Assembly (NCBI GenBank): GCA_035384565.1
Contig: DAOOIT010000016.1
Location: forward strand, 39,903 to 103,902
DNA: 64,000 bases
Direction: 5' to 3'
From: Planctomycetota bacterium
GTDB taxonomy: Bacteria > Planctomycetota > PUPC01 > DSUN01
The stretch's first letter is position 1; each line of letters opens with the position of its first letter. The notes below the pieces were generated by a model. It had not been told where the DNA came from. It saw nothing but the letters and a program-made list of their open reading frames with translations, and ran no database searches. Position numbers and translations under genes: made by a program. Below are positions 40,547 through 50,824 of the stretch, piece by piece.

Positions 40547-42520
40547 CTAGCGGCGACGAATCCACCAGACGACGAGGCCGATGACCAGAATGTGGAACGG
40601 CGGGGCGAAGACCGTCGCCCACCAGGCGAAGTTCTTCTCGTCGCTGGGCATGTCGAGAATGTCTTGCTGCTGGAGCGGCTTGGGCGGGATGCCGATCTTG
40701 TACTCCTTGCCGGCCGCCCAGGCCACGGCGTTGCGGAAGAGCGTGGCGTTGCCGGTGGAGCCGCGCGTGACGTACATGTTCGTGATGAAGTCCGAATCGC
40801 CGAACACCACCAGCTTGCCTTGGGGCGGCGGGCCCATGGGCTGCCGCATGGGCGGCGGCTCCTGGCCCTTGGTCTGGCCGCGGGCGATCGCCAGTGTGAA
40901 CGGCCCCGGCTTGTCCTGGTCCTGGTTGATGCGCAGACGCGCCAGGTTGGCGGGGTCGAGGTCCGCCTTCGCATAGGCTCGCGGCGAAGTTTTCACCAGC
41001 TCAGCCGTGAAGGGGTCGCCTTGCGGAGGCCCGCCGTACGGGCTCGGCCGCGGCGGCGCGGTGGAGACCAGCGGGCAGGCGAGGTAGAAGGTGGTGCGGA
41101 GGGTCTTCAGGTCGCGCACGATCGGGTGGGGAGGGCCGCCGCCCATCATCATCGCCTGCCCCCCGCCGTACTCCGTGGCGTCTATGCTCACCGTGGGCCC
41201 CGTGCTCACGATCCCAGGCAGGATCTCCTGCCGGCCAATGTCCACGATGGCGTCCATCGTCCGCGCCTCGATCGCGTTCTCGCGCAGGAACACCTCGAGG
41301 CCGCTGGGCGCCGTGTCGCCCACGGCGGGGTCGAGCATCACGATCAGGCCGGCCCCCTCCTTGCCCGTGAGGTACTTGCGCACCGCCTCCACCTCTTCGG
41401 GCCGGATGGGCGTCTTCGGCCCCGCGATCACCAGCACGTCGCAGTCGTCGGGGATTTCCGGCAGCTCGCAGGTCTTCACCTCGCAGTTGTCGCCGCGCAC
41501 GCGCTCGACGATGGTGGAGGCGCCGTCGCGCTCGTAGTCGTCTATGCCGCGCTCGCCGTGGCCGATGACGAAGTAGACCTTGGTGGTCTTCTGCTCGAGG
41601 AGCGCCTGGAGAGCGCCGGTGAAGGCCTCCTCGCCCTTGAACTGCGGCGGCTCGCCGAACATGGACTGGGTGAGCATTTCGCTGAGTTCGACGACCTTGG
41701 TCTTGCCTTCGTAGGCGAAGACCACGGTGTCGGCGAGGAGCTCGGTCTTCAGCTCGGCCCCCATCTTCGCCGCCGCCTCGGGGTCGGCGTAGATGTTCAG
41801 GGGAATGTACTCCACGTGGCGCGACTGGCTGGCGTACTCCTCGAGCAGCTCGCCGACGCGGCCGCGGACGAAGTTCTTGAACTCTTCCGGCCCCTGGGGA
41901 TTGGGGTGGCGGACCATGGTCGCAATGATCCGCAGCGGCTTCTCCACGCTCTTGAGGATCTTCACCGTCTGGTCGTTCAGGCTGTAGAAGCCGGTGCGCG
42001 TGAGGTCCACGCGGCGGTAGCGCCGCACGTTGATGTAGCTCACGAGCCCCAGGGCCAGCACGCCCAGCACGCCGGCGCCGAGGACGATCATCGTGAGCGG
42101 AAACGACGGCCCGGTGCATACGCGGATGATCGTGCGATGCTCGGCCGCCAGGGCCAGTTCCAGGAGCAGCAGCCCCACCACCAGCCCGGCCACGGGAACG
42201 GCCGACGTGCCGGTCCAGTAGAAGGCCAGGCAGTTGCCCAGCACCACGATGCCGACGACGAGCGCCACGCCGCCGCCGACCTCGAGCCAGGCCCTGTGAG
42301 GCGACTTCTCCAGGCCGCGGTAGAACGCGGCGTTGAGCCAGGCGCCTGCCTCCACCAGCGCCACCCCCACCACCAGGCTCAGGAACGCCAGCAGCGCCGG
42401 CGCCTTGCCGGCCAGGGGCTCCTTCGCCTGGGTGGCGAAGACGCCGAATCCGATGCCCGTCACCAGCAGGCCCGCCAGCGTGATCAGCAGGCCCCCTGCC
42501 TTTGGCTTGTCGCTCGTCAC
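40547..42520 (-). CDS. GldG-like component of an ABC transport/gliding-type system
   Basis: 657 residues. I pick the GTG at 42520, which has GAGGAG 6 bases upstream; a GTG at 42547 overlapping the permease stop is the other option. An N-terminal membrane block has about five segments. A periplasmic GldG/IFT52-like domain follows (TRTGFYSLNDQTVKILKS, VYFVIGHGERGIDDYE, VLVIAGPKTPIRPEEVEAV, VVFGDSDFITN), ending in a last membrane segment (HILVIGLVVWWIRRR). Such proteins pair with GldA/GldF ABC components in Bacteroidota gliding but are also widespread in non-gliding bacteria. The operon context here is the latter. Confidence 0.8.
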   Translation of the reverse strand: MTSDKPKAGGLLITLAGLLVTGIGFGVFATQAKEPLAGKAPALLAFLSLVVGVALVEAGAWLNAAFYRGLEKSPHRAWLEVGGGVALVVGIVVLGNCLAFYWTGTSAVPVAGLVVGLLLLELALAAEHRTIIRVCTGPSFPLTMIVLGAGVLGVLALGLVSYINVRRYRRVDLTRTGFYSLNDQTVKILKSVEKPLRIIATMVRHPNPQGPEEFKNFVRGRVGELLEEYASQSRHVEYIPLNIYADPEAAAKMGAELKTELLADTVVFAYEGKTKVVELSEMLTQSMFGEPPQFKGEEAFTGALQALLEQKTTKVYFVIGHGERGIDDYERDGASTIVERVRGDNCEVKTCELPEIPDDCDVLVIAGPKTPIRPEEVEAVRKYLTGKEGAGLIVMLDPAVGDTAPSGLEVFLRENAIEARTMDAIVDIGRQEILPGIVSTGPTVSIDATEYGGGQAMMMGGGPPHPIVRDLKTLRTTFYLACPLVSTAPPRPSPYGGPPQGDPFTAELVKTSPRAYAKADLDPANLARLRINQDQDKPGPFTLAIARGQTKGQEPPPMRQPMGPPPQGKLVVFGDSDFITNMYVTRGSTGNATLFRNAVAWAAGKEYKIGIPPKPLQQQDILDMPSDEKNFAWWATVFAPPFHILVIGLVVWWIRRR

Positions 42521-42543
42521 AGCTCGCTCCTCGGTCACGGCGC

Positions 42544-43260
42544 TCACCTCCACCTGCGGACGGTGACGATGACCGTCGTCAGGAAAACGCAGAACAGGCT
42601 GTTGGTCACGAAGTACAGCACGTCGCGCGTGTCCACAATCCCCTTCGTGAAGGCCCCGAAGAAATGCTGCGAGAAGGAGATGTAGCGAAGCGCCTTGGAG
42701 AGCGGGTCCACCGCATCGGGCCGGATGATGTAGCCCAGAATGTAGAGGAGCAGCAGGAGCACGATGGAGATCACGGCGGCCGCAATCTGCGCGCGCACGC
42801 AGGCCGAGGCCACCAGGCCCACCGCCAGGTAGAAGGCCCCCAGCAGGAACAGCCCGAGATACCCCGTCAGGATCGGCCCGGCGTCGGGCTTGCCGAAGGC
42901 GAACAGGATCGCCGCGTAGAGCAGCGTGGGCAAGATGAGCACGAGAAGGAAGAGCAGCGAGGCCAGGTACTTCGACAACACCACCTCGAGGGTCGTCACG
43001 GGGGCCGTCATCAGCGTCTCGATCGTGCCCGTGTCGAACTCGTCGGCGAACAGGCGCATCGTGAGCAGCGGCAGGATGAAGATCGAGATGAAGCCCATGA
43101 AGCCCAGGATCTGGCTCATGTCGGCCCGCCGCGAGAAGCTCAGGAACTCGAAGAACAGGTAGCCGATCAGCACGAGGAACACGGTGAGTATGATATAGGC
43201 GATCGGCGACAGGAAGTAGGCGATCAGCTCGCGCTTGGTCAGGGTGGCGACGTTTCTCAT
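42544..43260 (-). CDS. ABC transporter permease, GldF-like
   Basis: 238 residues with six membrane segments. It opens MRNVATLTKRELIAYFLSPI and includes MRLFADEFDTGTIETLMTAP, a signature of the ABC-2 permease / GldF group. The ATG overlaps the stop of the ATPase gene (ATGA), so the two are translationally coupled. It forms the membrane channel with the ATPase at 43257. Confidence 0.85.
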   Translation of the reverse strand: MRNVATLTKRELIAYFLSPIAYIILTVFLVLIGYLFFEFLSFSRRADMSQILGFMGFISIFILPLLTMRLFADEFDTGTIETLMTAPVTTLEVVLSKYLASLLFLLVLILPTLLYAAILFAFGKPDAGPILTGYLGLFLLGAFYLAVGLVASACVRAQIAAAVISIVLLLLLYILGYIIRPDAVDPLSKALRYISFSQHFFGAFTKGIVDTRDVLYFVTNSLFCVFLTTVIVTVRRWR

Positions 43261-44012
43261 GCCCGCACCTCCTCGGCCTTCCGCTCATGCCCCACCACGT
43301 CGGCCGTCTTCGTGAGCTGCACGAACACGTCCTCCAGCGTGCCGCCGAGCCGGCCCTTGAGGTTCGCCGTCGTGTCCTCGGCCACGATGCGCCCGCCGCT
43401 GATGATGATCACGCGGGGGCAGATCATCTCGACCTCCGAGAGGATGTGGGTGGAGAGCAGCACGGTGCGCCGCTGGCCCAGGTCGCGGATCATCTCGCGC
43501 ACCAGCCGCACCTGGTTGGGGTCGAGGCCCACCGTGGGCTCGTCGAGGATCAGGATCGGCGGGTCGTTCACCAGCGCGTCGGCCAGGCCCACCCGCTGGC
43601 GATAGCCCTTCGAGAGCTGGCCGATCACGCGGCCCGCCACCTCGGCGATGCCGCAGCGGTCCAGCACCTCGCCGATCCGCCGCTTGCGCTCGCAGGCCGC
43701 CACCCCCTTGAGCCGCGCCCGGTGGAACAGGTACTCGCTCACCCGCATCTCGCGGTACAGCGGCACGTTTTCGGGCAGATAGCCTACCCCCTCGCGCACC
43801 TGCATGGACTCCCAGAAGGGGTCGAACCCGGCGACCCGCACCTGGCCCGAGGTGGCCGGGGTGAACGACGTGAGGATGCGCATGACGGTGGACTTCCCGG
43901 CGCCGTTCGGCCCGAGGAAGCCCACCACCTCGCCCTCCTCCACACGGAACGACACGTCGTCCACCGCGACGATCTTGCCGTAGCGCTTGGTGAGATGTTC
44001 GACTTCGATCAA
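43257..44012 (-). CDS. ABC transporter ATP-binding protein, GldA-like
   Basis: 251 residues. Walker A GPNGAGKST, Q-loop region VGYLPENVPLY, signature LSKGYRQRVGLA, Walker B ILILDEPTVGLD and switch His in LSTHILSEVEM are all present, so it should be an active ATPase. It matches the ABC-2 type ATPases that pair with GldF-like permeases. The substrate is unknown. Confidence 0.9.
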   Translation of the reverse strand: MIEVEHLTKRYGKIVAVDDVSFRVEEGEVVGFLGPNGAGKSTVMRILTSFTPATSGQVRVAGFDPFWESMQVREGVGYLPENVPLYREMRVSEYLFHRARLKGVAACERKRRIGEVLDRCGIAEVAGRVIGQLSKGYRQRVGLADALVNDPPILILDEPTVGLDPNQVRLVREMIRDLGQRRTVLLSTHILSEVEMICPRVIIISGGRIVAEDTTANLKGRLGGTLEDVFVQLTKTADVVGHERKAEEVRA

Positions 44013-44033
44013 CCCGCACCTCCTGCCTTGCGG

Positions 44034-44696
44034 TTACAGCCGCCGGGCCTCGAAGGCCTCGACGACGGCCGGCAACATGAAGTACACGAGCAGGAAGAGA
44101 AACAACACGGCCGAAGCGCCCAGGGAGATGGCCAGCGGCAGCGTCGCCGTGGCCACCTGCCACTTCGTGAGGTTGAACACCAGCGCCACGACGAGCAGCG
44201 CCAGCACGAGCCCGCTGGCGATCAGGCTGCCGGGCCGCGCCCACGTGCGCAGCTCGGCCACCGCCGAGCCCAACGTCCGCACGAGCAGCGACAGGAAGAT
44301 GCCCAGCACGAACAGCGCCGCCAGGCCCGGCCGCGGCACCTGCGGCAGCACGATCGTGGTCACGGTGAGCGCGATGCAGGCCGCCGTCGCCAGCGAGCCC
44401 AGGATGCGGCCCAGGTTCCCCAGGAGCTTGAGGCCCACAGGCACCTCGGGCGCGACCACCCAGTCCTTGAGCCTCAGGAAGTCGCGGAACAGCCCCCAGC
44501 CCAGGAGCGACACGAGCAGGAAGAGCAGCCCGTAGAGGAGCATGGCTCCTCCCTGATCGCCCGCCCGAATTCCCAGGACCACGAGCGCGCCACAAGCGAG
44601 AACGCCCAGGGCGCTGAGCCCGTAGCCCACTGTGCCCACGACCCTCGCGGCGAACGGCGCCGCGGCCGCTTCCGCAGGCTTGCTTGCTTTCGCCAT
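44034..44696 (-). CDS. Hypothetical membrane protein
   Basis: 220 residues with about six hydrophobic segments, such as LSALGVLACGALVVLGI, LLYGLLFLLVSLLGWGLF and LIASGLVLALLVVALVF. No conserved domain is recognised. It lies 15 bases after groEL and 21 bases before the ABC ATPase gene, so it probably belongs to the ABC unit, perhaps as an accessory membrane subunit. Confidence 0.65.
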   Translation of the reverse strand: MAKASKPAEAAAAPFAARVVGTVGYGLSALGVLACGALVVLGIRAGDQGGAMLLYGLLFLLVSLLGWGLFRDFLRLKDWVVAPEVPVGLKLLGNLGRILGSLATAACIALTVTTIVLPQVPRPGLAALFVLGIFLSLLVRTLGSAVAELRTWARPGSLIASGLVLALLVVALVFNLTKWQVATATLPLAISLGASAVLFLFLLVYFMLPAVVEAFEARRL

Positions 44697-44711
44697 CCTC
44701 AGGGCTCCTCT

Positions 44712-46382
<1,671 letters not shown>

Positions 46383-46399
46383 TCCGCGTGCTCCTGTCG

Positions 46400-46702
46400 C
46401 TATTTCTGGATGATACCGAGGACGTCTTCCTCACGCATGATGAGGAGGTCCTCATCGGCGTGCTTGATCTCGGTGCCGGCGTAGCTGGTGAAGACAATGC
46501 GGTCGCCGACCTTGACGTGCATGGGCAGGTGCTTGCCCTCCTCGGTCAGCGCGCCATCGCCCACGGCCACCACCTCGCCCTGCCTGGGCTTCTCCTTGGC
46601 CGTGTCGGGCAGCACGATGCCGCCCGCGGTGCGGTCCTCCGCCTCGAGCCGCCGCACGACGATCCGGTCGCCCAGGGGCTTGATGTTCAGCTTCTTCGCC
46701 AT
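46400..46702 (-). CDS. groS: 10 kDa co-chaperonin (GroES)
   Basis: 100 residues, the normal size. Motifs: PLGDRIVVRRLEAEDRTAGG, IVLPDTAKEKPRQGEVVAVG and VKVGDRIVFTSYAGTEIK. It caps the GroEL ring. It lies 44 bases after the degenerate receiver gene. Confidence 0.95.
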   Translation of the reverse strand: MAKKLNIKPLGDRIVVRRLEAEDRTAGGIVLPDTAKEKPRQGEVVAVGDGALTEEGKHLPMHVKVGDRIVFTSYAGTEIKHADEDLLIMREEDVLGIIQK

Positions 46703-46746
46703 GACTCGTCCTTCCTCTGGAGTTTGGGCCGGCCACGCCGGCTGCC

Positions 46747-47160
46747 TTAGACCCTCCGGCGCGGCCGGAGCGCTGAGGCCACCACCCGCCGCAAGAGCGC
46801 ATCGTCCAGCGGCTTCGGCACCACAGCGAACGCATCCTCAAGAAACGCAGACACTTGAACACGTCCCGACACTTCCCGCGCGGTGAGCACGCAGGGCACG
46901 GCGGCCCCGCTGCGCGCGCGGATGGCCCGCAGCAGCGCCAGCCCTCCGCGGTGCGGGATCTCCAGTTGCACCAGGACCACGTCAATCCGCCTGTGATGGA
47001 CGATCTCGAACGCCGCCGCATCGTCCCCGGCCAGATAGGTCTCGTACCCCTCGGCGTCGAAGAGCGAGCCCAGGTCGCGCCTCAGGCGCTCCTCCTGTTC
47101 GGCGATCAGCACCGAACGCCGGGCCTCGGGGTGCGCCGCTCTCTCCTCGTCAACCACCAT
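46747..47160 (-). CDS. Degenerate (pseudo-)receiver-domain protein
   Basis: 137 residues from the ATG at 47160. It has the receiver fold: VLIAEQEERLRRDLGSLF, VVLVQLEIPHRGGLALLRAI, VPCVLTARE and VVPKPLDD. The phosphoacceptor aspartate is replaced by Gln65 (VQLEIP in place of the usual LDLxMP), and one acidic-pocket residue is Gln22. Thr93 and Lys116 are kept. Phosphorylation is therefore unlikely. There is no output domain. It probably binds a partner protein constitutively. It is the first gene before groES, which is an unusual place for a receiver protein. Confidence 0.7.
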   Translation of the reverse strand: MVVDEERAAHPEARRSVLIAEQEERLRRDLGSLFDAEGYETYLAGDDAAAFEIVHHRRIDVVLVQLEIPHRGGLALLRAIRARSGAAVPCVLTAREVSGRVQVSAFLEDAFAVVPKPLDDALLRRVVASALRPRRRV

Positions 47161-47201
47161 CGTCGGCCATCCGACCTCAGAGGATTCCGGCTGGTCGCCA
47201 T

Positions 47202-47230
47202 AGCCTAACACAATCGGCGGGATGTTGCAA
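47202..47230 (-). promoter_or_regulatory. Candidate promoter for the receiver-groESL unit
   Basis: Minus strand TTGCAA (47230-47225), a 17-base spacer, TAGGCT (47207-47202). It is moderately matched and the only candidate I see upstream of the pseudo-receiver gene. The rest of 47231-47445 shows nothing else. Confidence 0.35.
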
Positions 47231-47445
47231 ACCCTGTGCCGAAGCGCCCGCAGGGTCAGAGGGAACCCTAGCCGCCCCGACGCCCCGGAATCAGGGCTCG
47301 ACCAGCGTGAGCCGTAACTCATTCTGCAAAGGATGTTTACCGAGCGCTGCCTACTCGCGCTTGCCTGCATCAGGATACCCGACGCAACCGCGCAGAAGGG
47401 CGTTCGGCATCCGCAGCCACTGTCAGCGAGGCAGCGGCGGGCCTG

Positions 47446-48450
47446 TCAAAGTGGCAGCGGAACCGTCTCGCCGCACTCGATAGACTGGTAGGCGGCCACG
47501 CCGATCTCCACGGCGGCTCGCCCGTCCTCGCCCGCCACGGGCGGCGGCGTGTCGTTCAACACGCTGTCCACGAAGTCCCGAAGCTCGTGCCGCACGGGGT
47601 CCTCCACCGGAATCTGGCTCGCAGGGAGGAAGGTGGCCTTCTCGCCCGTCTTGCACAGGTGCAGCCCCGCGTCGGCGCCCCAGATCGCGGGGAACACGAT
47701 CGAGCCGCGCTCGCAGTCCACCCGCCCGCCGTAGCCGCCGAGGGCGCTCACCTGTCCCGCGTGGAGCAGCCCCTTGGCGCCGCTCGCGAAGTGCAGAGTC
47801 ACCAGAGCGAGGTCCGGGTAGTCCAGCCGCCTGTCCACGTAGAACCCGCCGGTGGCATACACGGCCTCCACCTCACCGCACACCCAGCGCAGGAAGTCAA
47901 TCTCGTGTGCATTGATCTCGAGCAGCGTGCCGCCGCACAGGCTGCGTTGGAGGCGCCAGGGCTGCGTGTAGGCTCCGCCCCACTGGCCGCCCAGCCGATG
48001 CACCGTCATGCAGATGGGCGCCCCGAAGTCCCCGCCCCTCGCCAGCTCACGCACCTTGCCGTGCACCGCGTGGTAGCGGCACACCTGGCCGATCATCAGT
48101 TTCACCTTGGCCTTGCGGCACGCCTTGATCATGGCGTCGCAGTCTTCCAGCGTCACCGCCATCGGCTTCTCGCAGAAGACGTGCTTGCCCGCCCGGGCGG
48201 CGGCGATCGTGTGCTCGGCGTGGGCGAACTGGGGCGAGGCCACCACCACGGCATCCACCGCGTCGAGCGAGACCAGCGCCTCGAGGCTGCTGCACGCTCG
48301 AGCGCCGTGCTTCGAGGCCAGCTCGCCGGCCCGCTCGGGGAGTTCGTCGTAGGCCGCGGTCACGGCCGCCGTGTCCAACCCGGCCACCCCCTGCGCCAGC
48401 GCCGCCCCCATGCCGCCACAACCGACGATGCCGATGCCAACCTTCGCCAT
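47446..48450 (-). CDS. Gfo/Idh/MocA-family oxidoreductase (cytoplasmic)
   Basis: 334 residues from the ATG at 48450, with GAGGCG upstream. N-terminal Rossmann motif GIGIVGCGGMGAALAQ, then DAVVVASPQFAHAEH, CEKPMAVTLEDCDAM and, in the second half, INAHEIDFLRWVCGEVEAVY. No signal sequence, unlike the Tat-type relative at 16811. These enzymes oxidise or reduce sugars and cyclitols with NAD(P). The substrate is unknown. It follows the TauE/SafE gene after 81 bases. Confidence 0.85.
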   Translation of the reverse strand: MAKVGIGIVGCGGMGAALAQGVAGLDTAAVTAAYDELPERAGELASKHGARACSSLEALVSLDAVDAVVVASPQFAHAEHTIAAARAGKHVFCEKPMAVTLEDCDAMIKACRKAKVKLMIGQVCRYHAVHGKVRELARGGDFGAPICMTVHRLGGQWGGAYTQPWRLQRSLCGGTLLEINAHEIDFLRWVCGEVEAVYATGGFYVDRRLDYPDLALVTLHFASGAKGLLHAGQVSALGGYGGRVDCERGSIVFPAIWGADAGLHLCKTGEKATFLPASQIPVEDPVRHELRDFVDSVLNDTPPPVAGEDGRAAVEIGVAAYQSIECGETVPLPL

Positions 48451-48531
48451 CGCGCGCCTCGCTTTCGCCACAGTGGGAGGGTCCTCGAGCACGGCCAAGA
48501 GCATACACTTCCGCCCCGCCGTGTCAAGCCC

Positions 48532-49437
48532 TCACATCTTGATGCTGCTGACGAGGCTCAGGACCCCCAGGAAGGTGGTCGCGTAGCCGATGGAGCGCCG
48601 CAGGATGGATTCAGGCAGCACCTTGACGGTCCACGTGGCAGCCGGCACGGAGGCCATCGCACCGACCACTAGGGGCACTGCCAGGCCCCAGTCGAGCGAC
48701 TGACTCAGGCTGAAGTACGCAATCAGCCCCACCAGGCACACGACTCCTTCGGCCAGCGACGTGATCCCGATGGCATTCTTCCCAGGCACCCCCGCGAGCA
48801 CCTGCCCGCCTGTGAGCAGCGGCCCGTAGCCCCCGCCCGAGATGCCCTTGTTGAACGCGGCCACTGTGCCAAGGCCCACGATCTTGCCCCACGAGAACCG
48901 CCCTATCCCCTTGCCCGCCAGAATGATGAAGAGGCCGACCGCAAGCACCATGGCGCCGATGTAGAGCTTCACAGCCTGCTTCGGCAGGTTCACGGCCAGC
49001 ACCACGGCCGCGAGGGCCCCCACCACGGAACAGAGCGCCAGGATCCAGGTCGTCGTGAACGCCCGGGTACCACGCCTCAGGTCCACATTGCCGAACCCAT
49101 GGTGCATCAACCCCGCGGAGATCCCGGTGAAGAACTCCGACAACAGCACCGCGGGGACAATCTGTAGGGGGGAAAAGCCCAGGATCATGAGGAGCGGGGT
49201 GAGCGTGGTGCCGTAACCCATGCCCAGCGAAGAGTCCACGTACTCCGCCACAAAGGCCATCAGGCCGATGGCCACGAACCTCCACGCCCCGCCCACCGCG
49301 AGACCGGGCATTCGCGTGAAAGTCAAGGCGAGCAGAAGGCCGCCCAGTGCCACCAGCCCGATGTTCCAGGCGACGCGGAGGCGCCGCGCAGGGGCCTGCT
49401 CGTCAGCGGCCATCAGGGTTTCTCCGCTCAACTTCAT
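48532..49437 (-). CDS. TauE/SafE-family sulfite/organosulfonate exporter
   Basis: 301 residues with about eight or nine membrane segments. Conserved parts include AEYVDSSLGMGYGTTLTP and GKIVGLGTVAAFNKGISGGGYGPLLTGGQV, the two half-repeats of this family. Members move sulfite, sulfonates or similar anions across the membrane. The gene for an Rrf2-type regulator lies 50 bases upstream and on the same strand, so sulfur- or Fe-S-responsive control is likely. Confidence 0.85.
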   Translation of the reverse strand: MKLSGETLMAADEQAPARRLRVAWNIGLVALGGLLLALTFTRMPGLAVGGAWRFVAIGLMAFVAEYVDSSLGMGYGTTLTPLLMILGFSPLQIVPAVLLSEFFTGISAGLMHHGFGNVDLRRGTRAFTTTWILALCSVVGALAAVVLAVNLPKQAVKLYIGAMVLAVGLFIILAGKGIGRFSWGKIVGLGTVAAFNKGISGGGYGPLLTGGQVLAGVPGKNAIGITSLAEGVVCLVGLIAYFSLSQSLDWGLAVPLVVGAMASVPAATWTVKVLPESILRRSIGYATTFLGVLSLVSSIKM

Positions 49438-49445
49438 TCTTTACT

Positions 49446-49462
49446 CCTATCTGTGTAATAGG
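49446..49462. promoter_or_regulatory. Possible operator CCTAT-N7-ATAGG before the TauE/SafE gene
   Basis: Perfect 5-bp half-sites around seven bases, just upstream of the TauE/SafE start. It could be a site for the adjacent Rrf2 regulator, but it also overlaps the ribosome-binding region. A tentative call. Confidence 0.25.
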
Positions 49463-49487
49463 CTTTGCACAACAGAAAAAAGGCGAC

Positions 49488-49931
49488 TCACGCCTTCCTC
49501 ACTGCCCGACGGGCCTCCGCGGCCATCTGGGCCACCGTCTCCTGGTCCAGCACCGCAGCGATGTTGTCGCGCACCCGCAGCATGAGCAGGCGCAACCAGC
49601 AGGTCTCGATGGGATACGGGCAATCGGGGTCGTGGTGCGGCGCCGTGCGGCTGGCGCACGGGATCGGCGCCAGGGGGCCATCCACTGCGCGGATCACGTC
49701 GCCCAGCGTCACCTGCTGCGGCGGAACCCGCAGTGCGTACCCTCCTTCCTTGCCCCTCTCGCTCACCAGGAACCCCGCCTTGCGCAGGGTTGTGAGCACC
49801 TGCTCCAGGTACTTCACCGATATCCCCTCACGCTTCGCAAGCGTGGCAGCCGACAGCGCCTCCTTGCCGTAGCCATCGGCCAGATGCGGCAGAACGCGCA
49901 GGGCGTAGATTCCCTTTTTCGACAGTTTCAT
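49488..49931 (-). CDS. Rrf2-family transcription regulator (IscR/CymR-like)
   Basis: 147 residues from the ATG at 49931; a TTG three codons upstream is also in frame. The N-terminal winged helix (MKLSKKGIYALRVLPHLADG, LAKREGISVKYLEQVLTTLR) and KEGGYALRVPPQQVTLGDVI match Rrf2 proteins. Three cysteines, Cys92, Cys104 and Cys111, are in the usual Fe-S-binding loop, so a cluster-sensing regulator is probable. It has a near-consensus promoter at 49961-49988. It likely controls itself and the TauE/SafE gene that follows. Confidence 0.85.
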   Translation of the reverse strand: MKLSKKGIYALRVLPHLADGYGKEALSAATLAKREGISVKYLEQVLTTLRKAGFLVSERGKEGGYALRVPPQQVTLGDVIRAVDGPLAPIPCASRTAPHHDPDCPYPIETCWLRLLMLRVRDNIAAVLDQETVAQMAAEARRAVRKA

Positions 49932-49960
49932 AATCTTCAAATCCTATATTGTCAGGGGCT

Positions 49961-49988
49961 ATTATACAGGACGCAGCTCGGTTGTCAA
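49961..49988 (-). promoter_or_regulatory. Near-consensus sigma-70 promoter of the Rrf2 gene
   Basis: Minus strand TTGACA (49988-49983), a 16-base spacer, TATAAT (49966-49961). This is the closest match to consensus in the window and typical of a promoter held down by its own repressor. Confidence 0.7.
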
Positions 49989-50074
49989 GGCTATTTCGTC
50001 TGTTGTCCCCGACTTCGGGTCCCGGGAGCCTTCCTGGAAACCTAAGCCCCGCTCGCCCTCCCGAATGTTCTCGT

Positions 50075-50153
50075 CGTCCCTACGCTCTGCTCCCTTCTCT
50101 CGTCCCTACGCTCCGCTCCCTTCTCTCGTCCCTACGCTTCGCGTGGGGACGAG
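50075..50153. repeat. 26-bp tandem repeat and palindromic end (family D)
   Basis: Two full units CGTCCCTACGCTCTGCTCCC..., each exactly 26 bp (50075-50100, 50101-50126), and a third unit that ends as a hairpin (CTCGTCCC at 50125-50132, GGGACGAG at 50146-50153). Related single copies lie at 50267-50294 (inverted) and 11475 (inside a gene). Confidence 0.7.
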
Positions 50154-50491
50154 CCTCTTGGCCGCTCCGCGGCCTCTTCTTCTTCCTCTTCTTCTTCGTG
50201 GAAGAAAACCTCCCGGGGTTGCGAACCCGCGGGAGATTGGGGCTGGACGCAGGAGCGTCCGGATTTCCGCCCCCACGCAGAGCGTAGGGGCGAGAAAGAG
50301 AAGGGGACGGAGCGCAGGGGCGAGAAGGGTGAGAAGGCATCGGCGAGAGGGGAAAGAGGCGTAGGGGGCAGCATGAGAGCCGCGCCCTCCCGACCGTTCC
50401 AACTCGGTGCAGCGCGTGGGCGTGCCAGCTCCTGGCGGACCTGGCGGCTCCACGGGGGAGCTGTGCCGAGCGGCTGGCGGCCGAAGCCTGT

Positions 50492-50534
50492 CCATACTTG
50501 CTCAACCCTGTGAGGGGGGAATGAGCAAGTATGG
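50492..50534. repeat. Perfect hairpin element, 13-bp arms (family A)
   Basis: Arms CCATACTTGCTCA (50492-50504) and TGAGCAAGTATGG (50522-50534); the loop contains CCCTGTGAGGGGGGAA. A truncated copy with only the right arm intact is at 50594-50606. Confidence 0.8.
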
Positions 50535-50780
50535 GTAGATGGGCGAGCATGGGCGGTTCTCGCGGCTCCGGCCATTCCGGCTCATCTGCGGGATGAGCAA
50601 GTATGGGGGCGGGAGCGACCGTAGAGCCTAAGGCGTTGCGACATAAGTGGTTATGGGTAGGACTCGCTGGCGGAGTAGCCAGCGTCCCACGCTCCCCAGC
50701 GACTGACATGTCGGAATCGCCAGACCCTGTCGCCGACGCGTGGACCTGCCCCGCCATGTGGGATTTCGGCAACGTGGTCG

Positions 50781-50824
50781 CCATGGTGTATCACCCCTGT
50801 GCGGGAGAATGTGATACACCATGG
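50781..50824. repeat. Perfect hairpin element, 14-bp arms of a different sequence (family A loop)
   Basis: Arms CCATGGTGTATCAC (50781-50794) and GTGATACACCATGG (50811-50824). The loop CCCTGTGCGGGAGAAT matches the loops of the copies at 16505 and 50492, whereas the stem sequence differs in most positions yet is fully paired. Confidence 0.8.

Noticed and set aside
37670..42685. Very long open frame (about 1670 codons) on the plus strand
   Set aside because: It is antisense to the well-supported HtrA, DUF4340 and GldG-like genes, has no domain or ribosome-binding site, and results from GC-rich third-position bias.
46400..47230. CIRCE (HrcA operator) before groES
   Set aside because: No TTAGCACTC-N9-GAGTGCTAA-like inverted repeat is visible in this interval.
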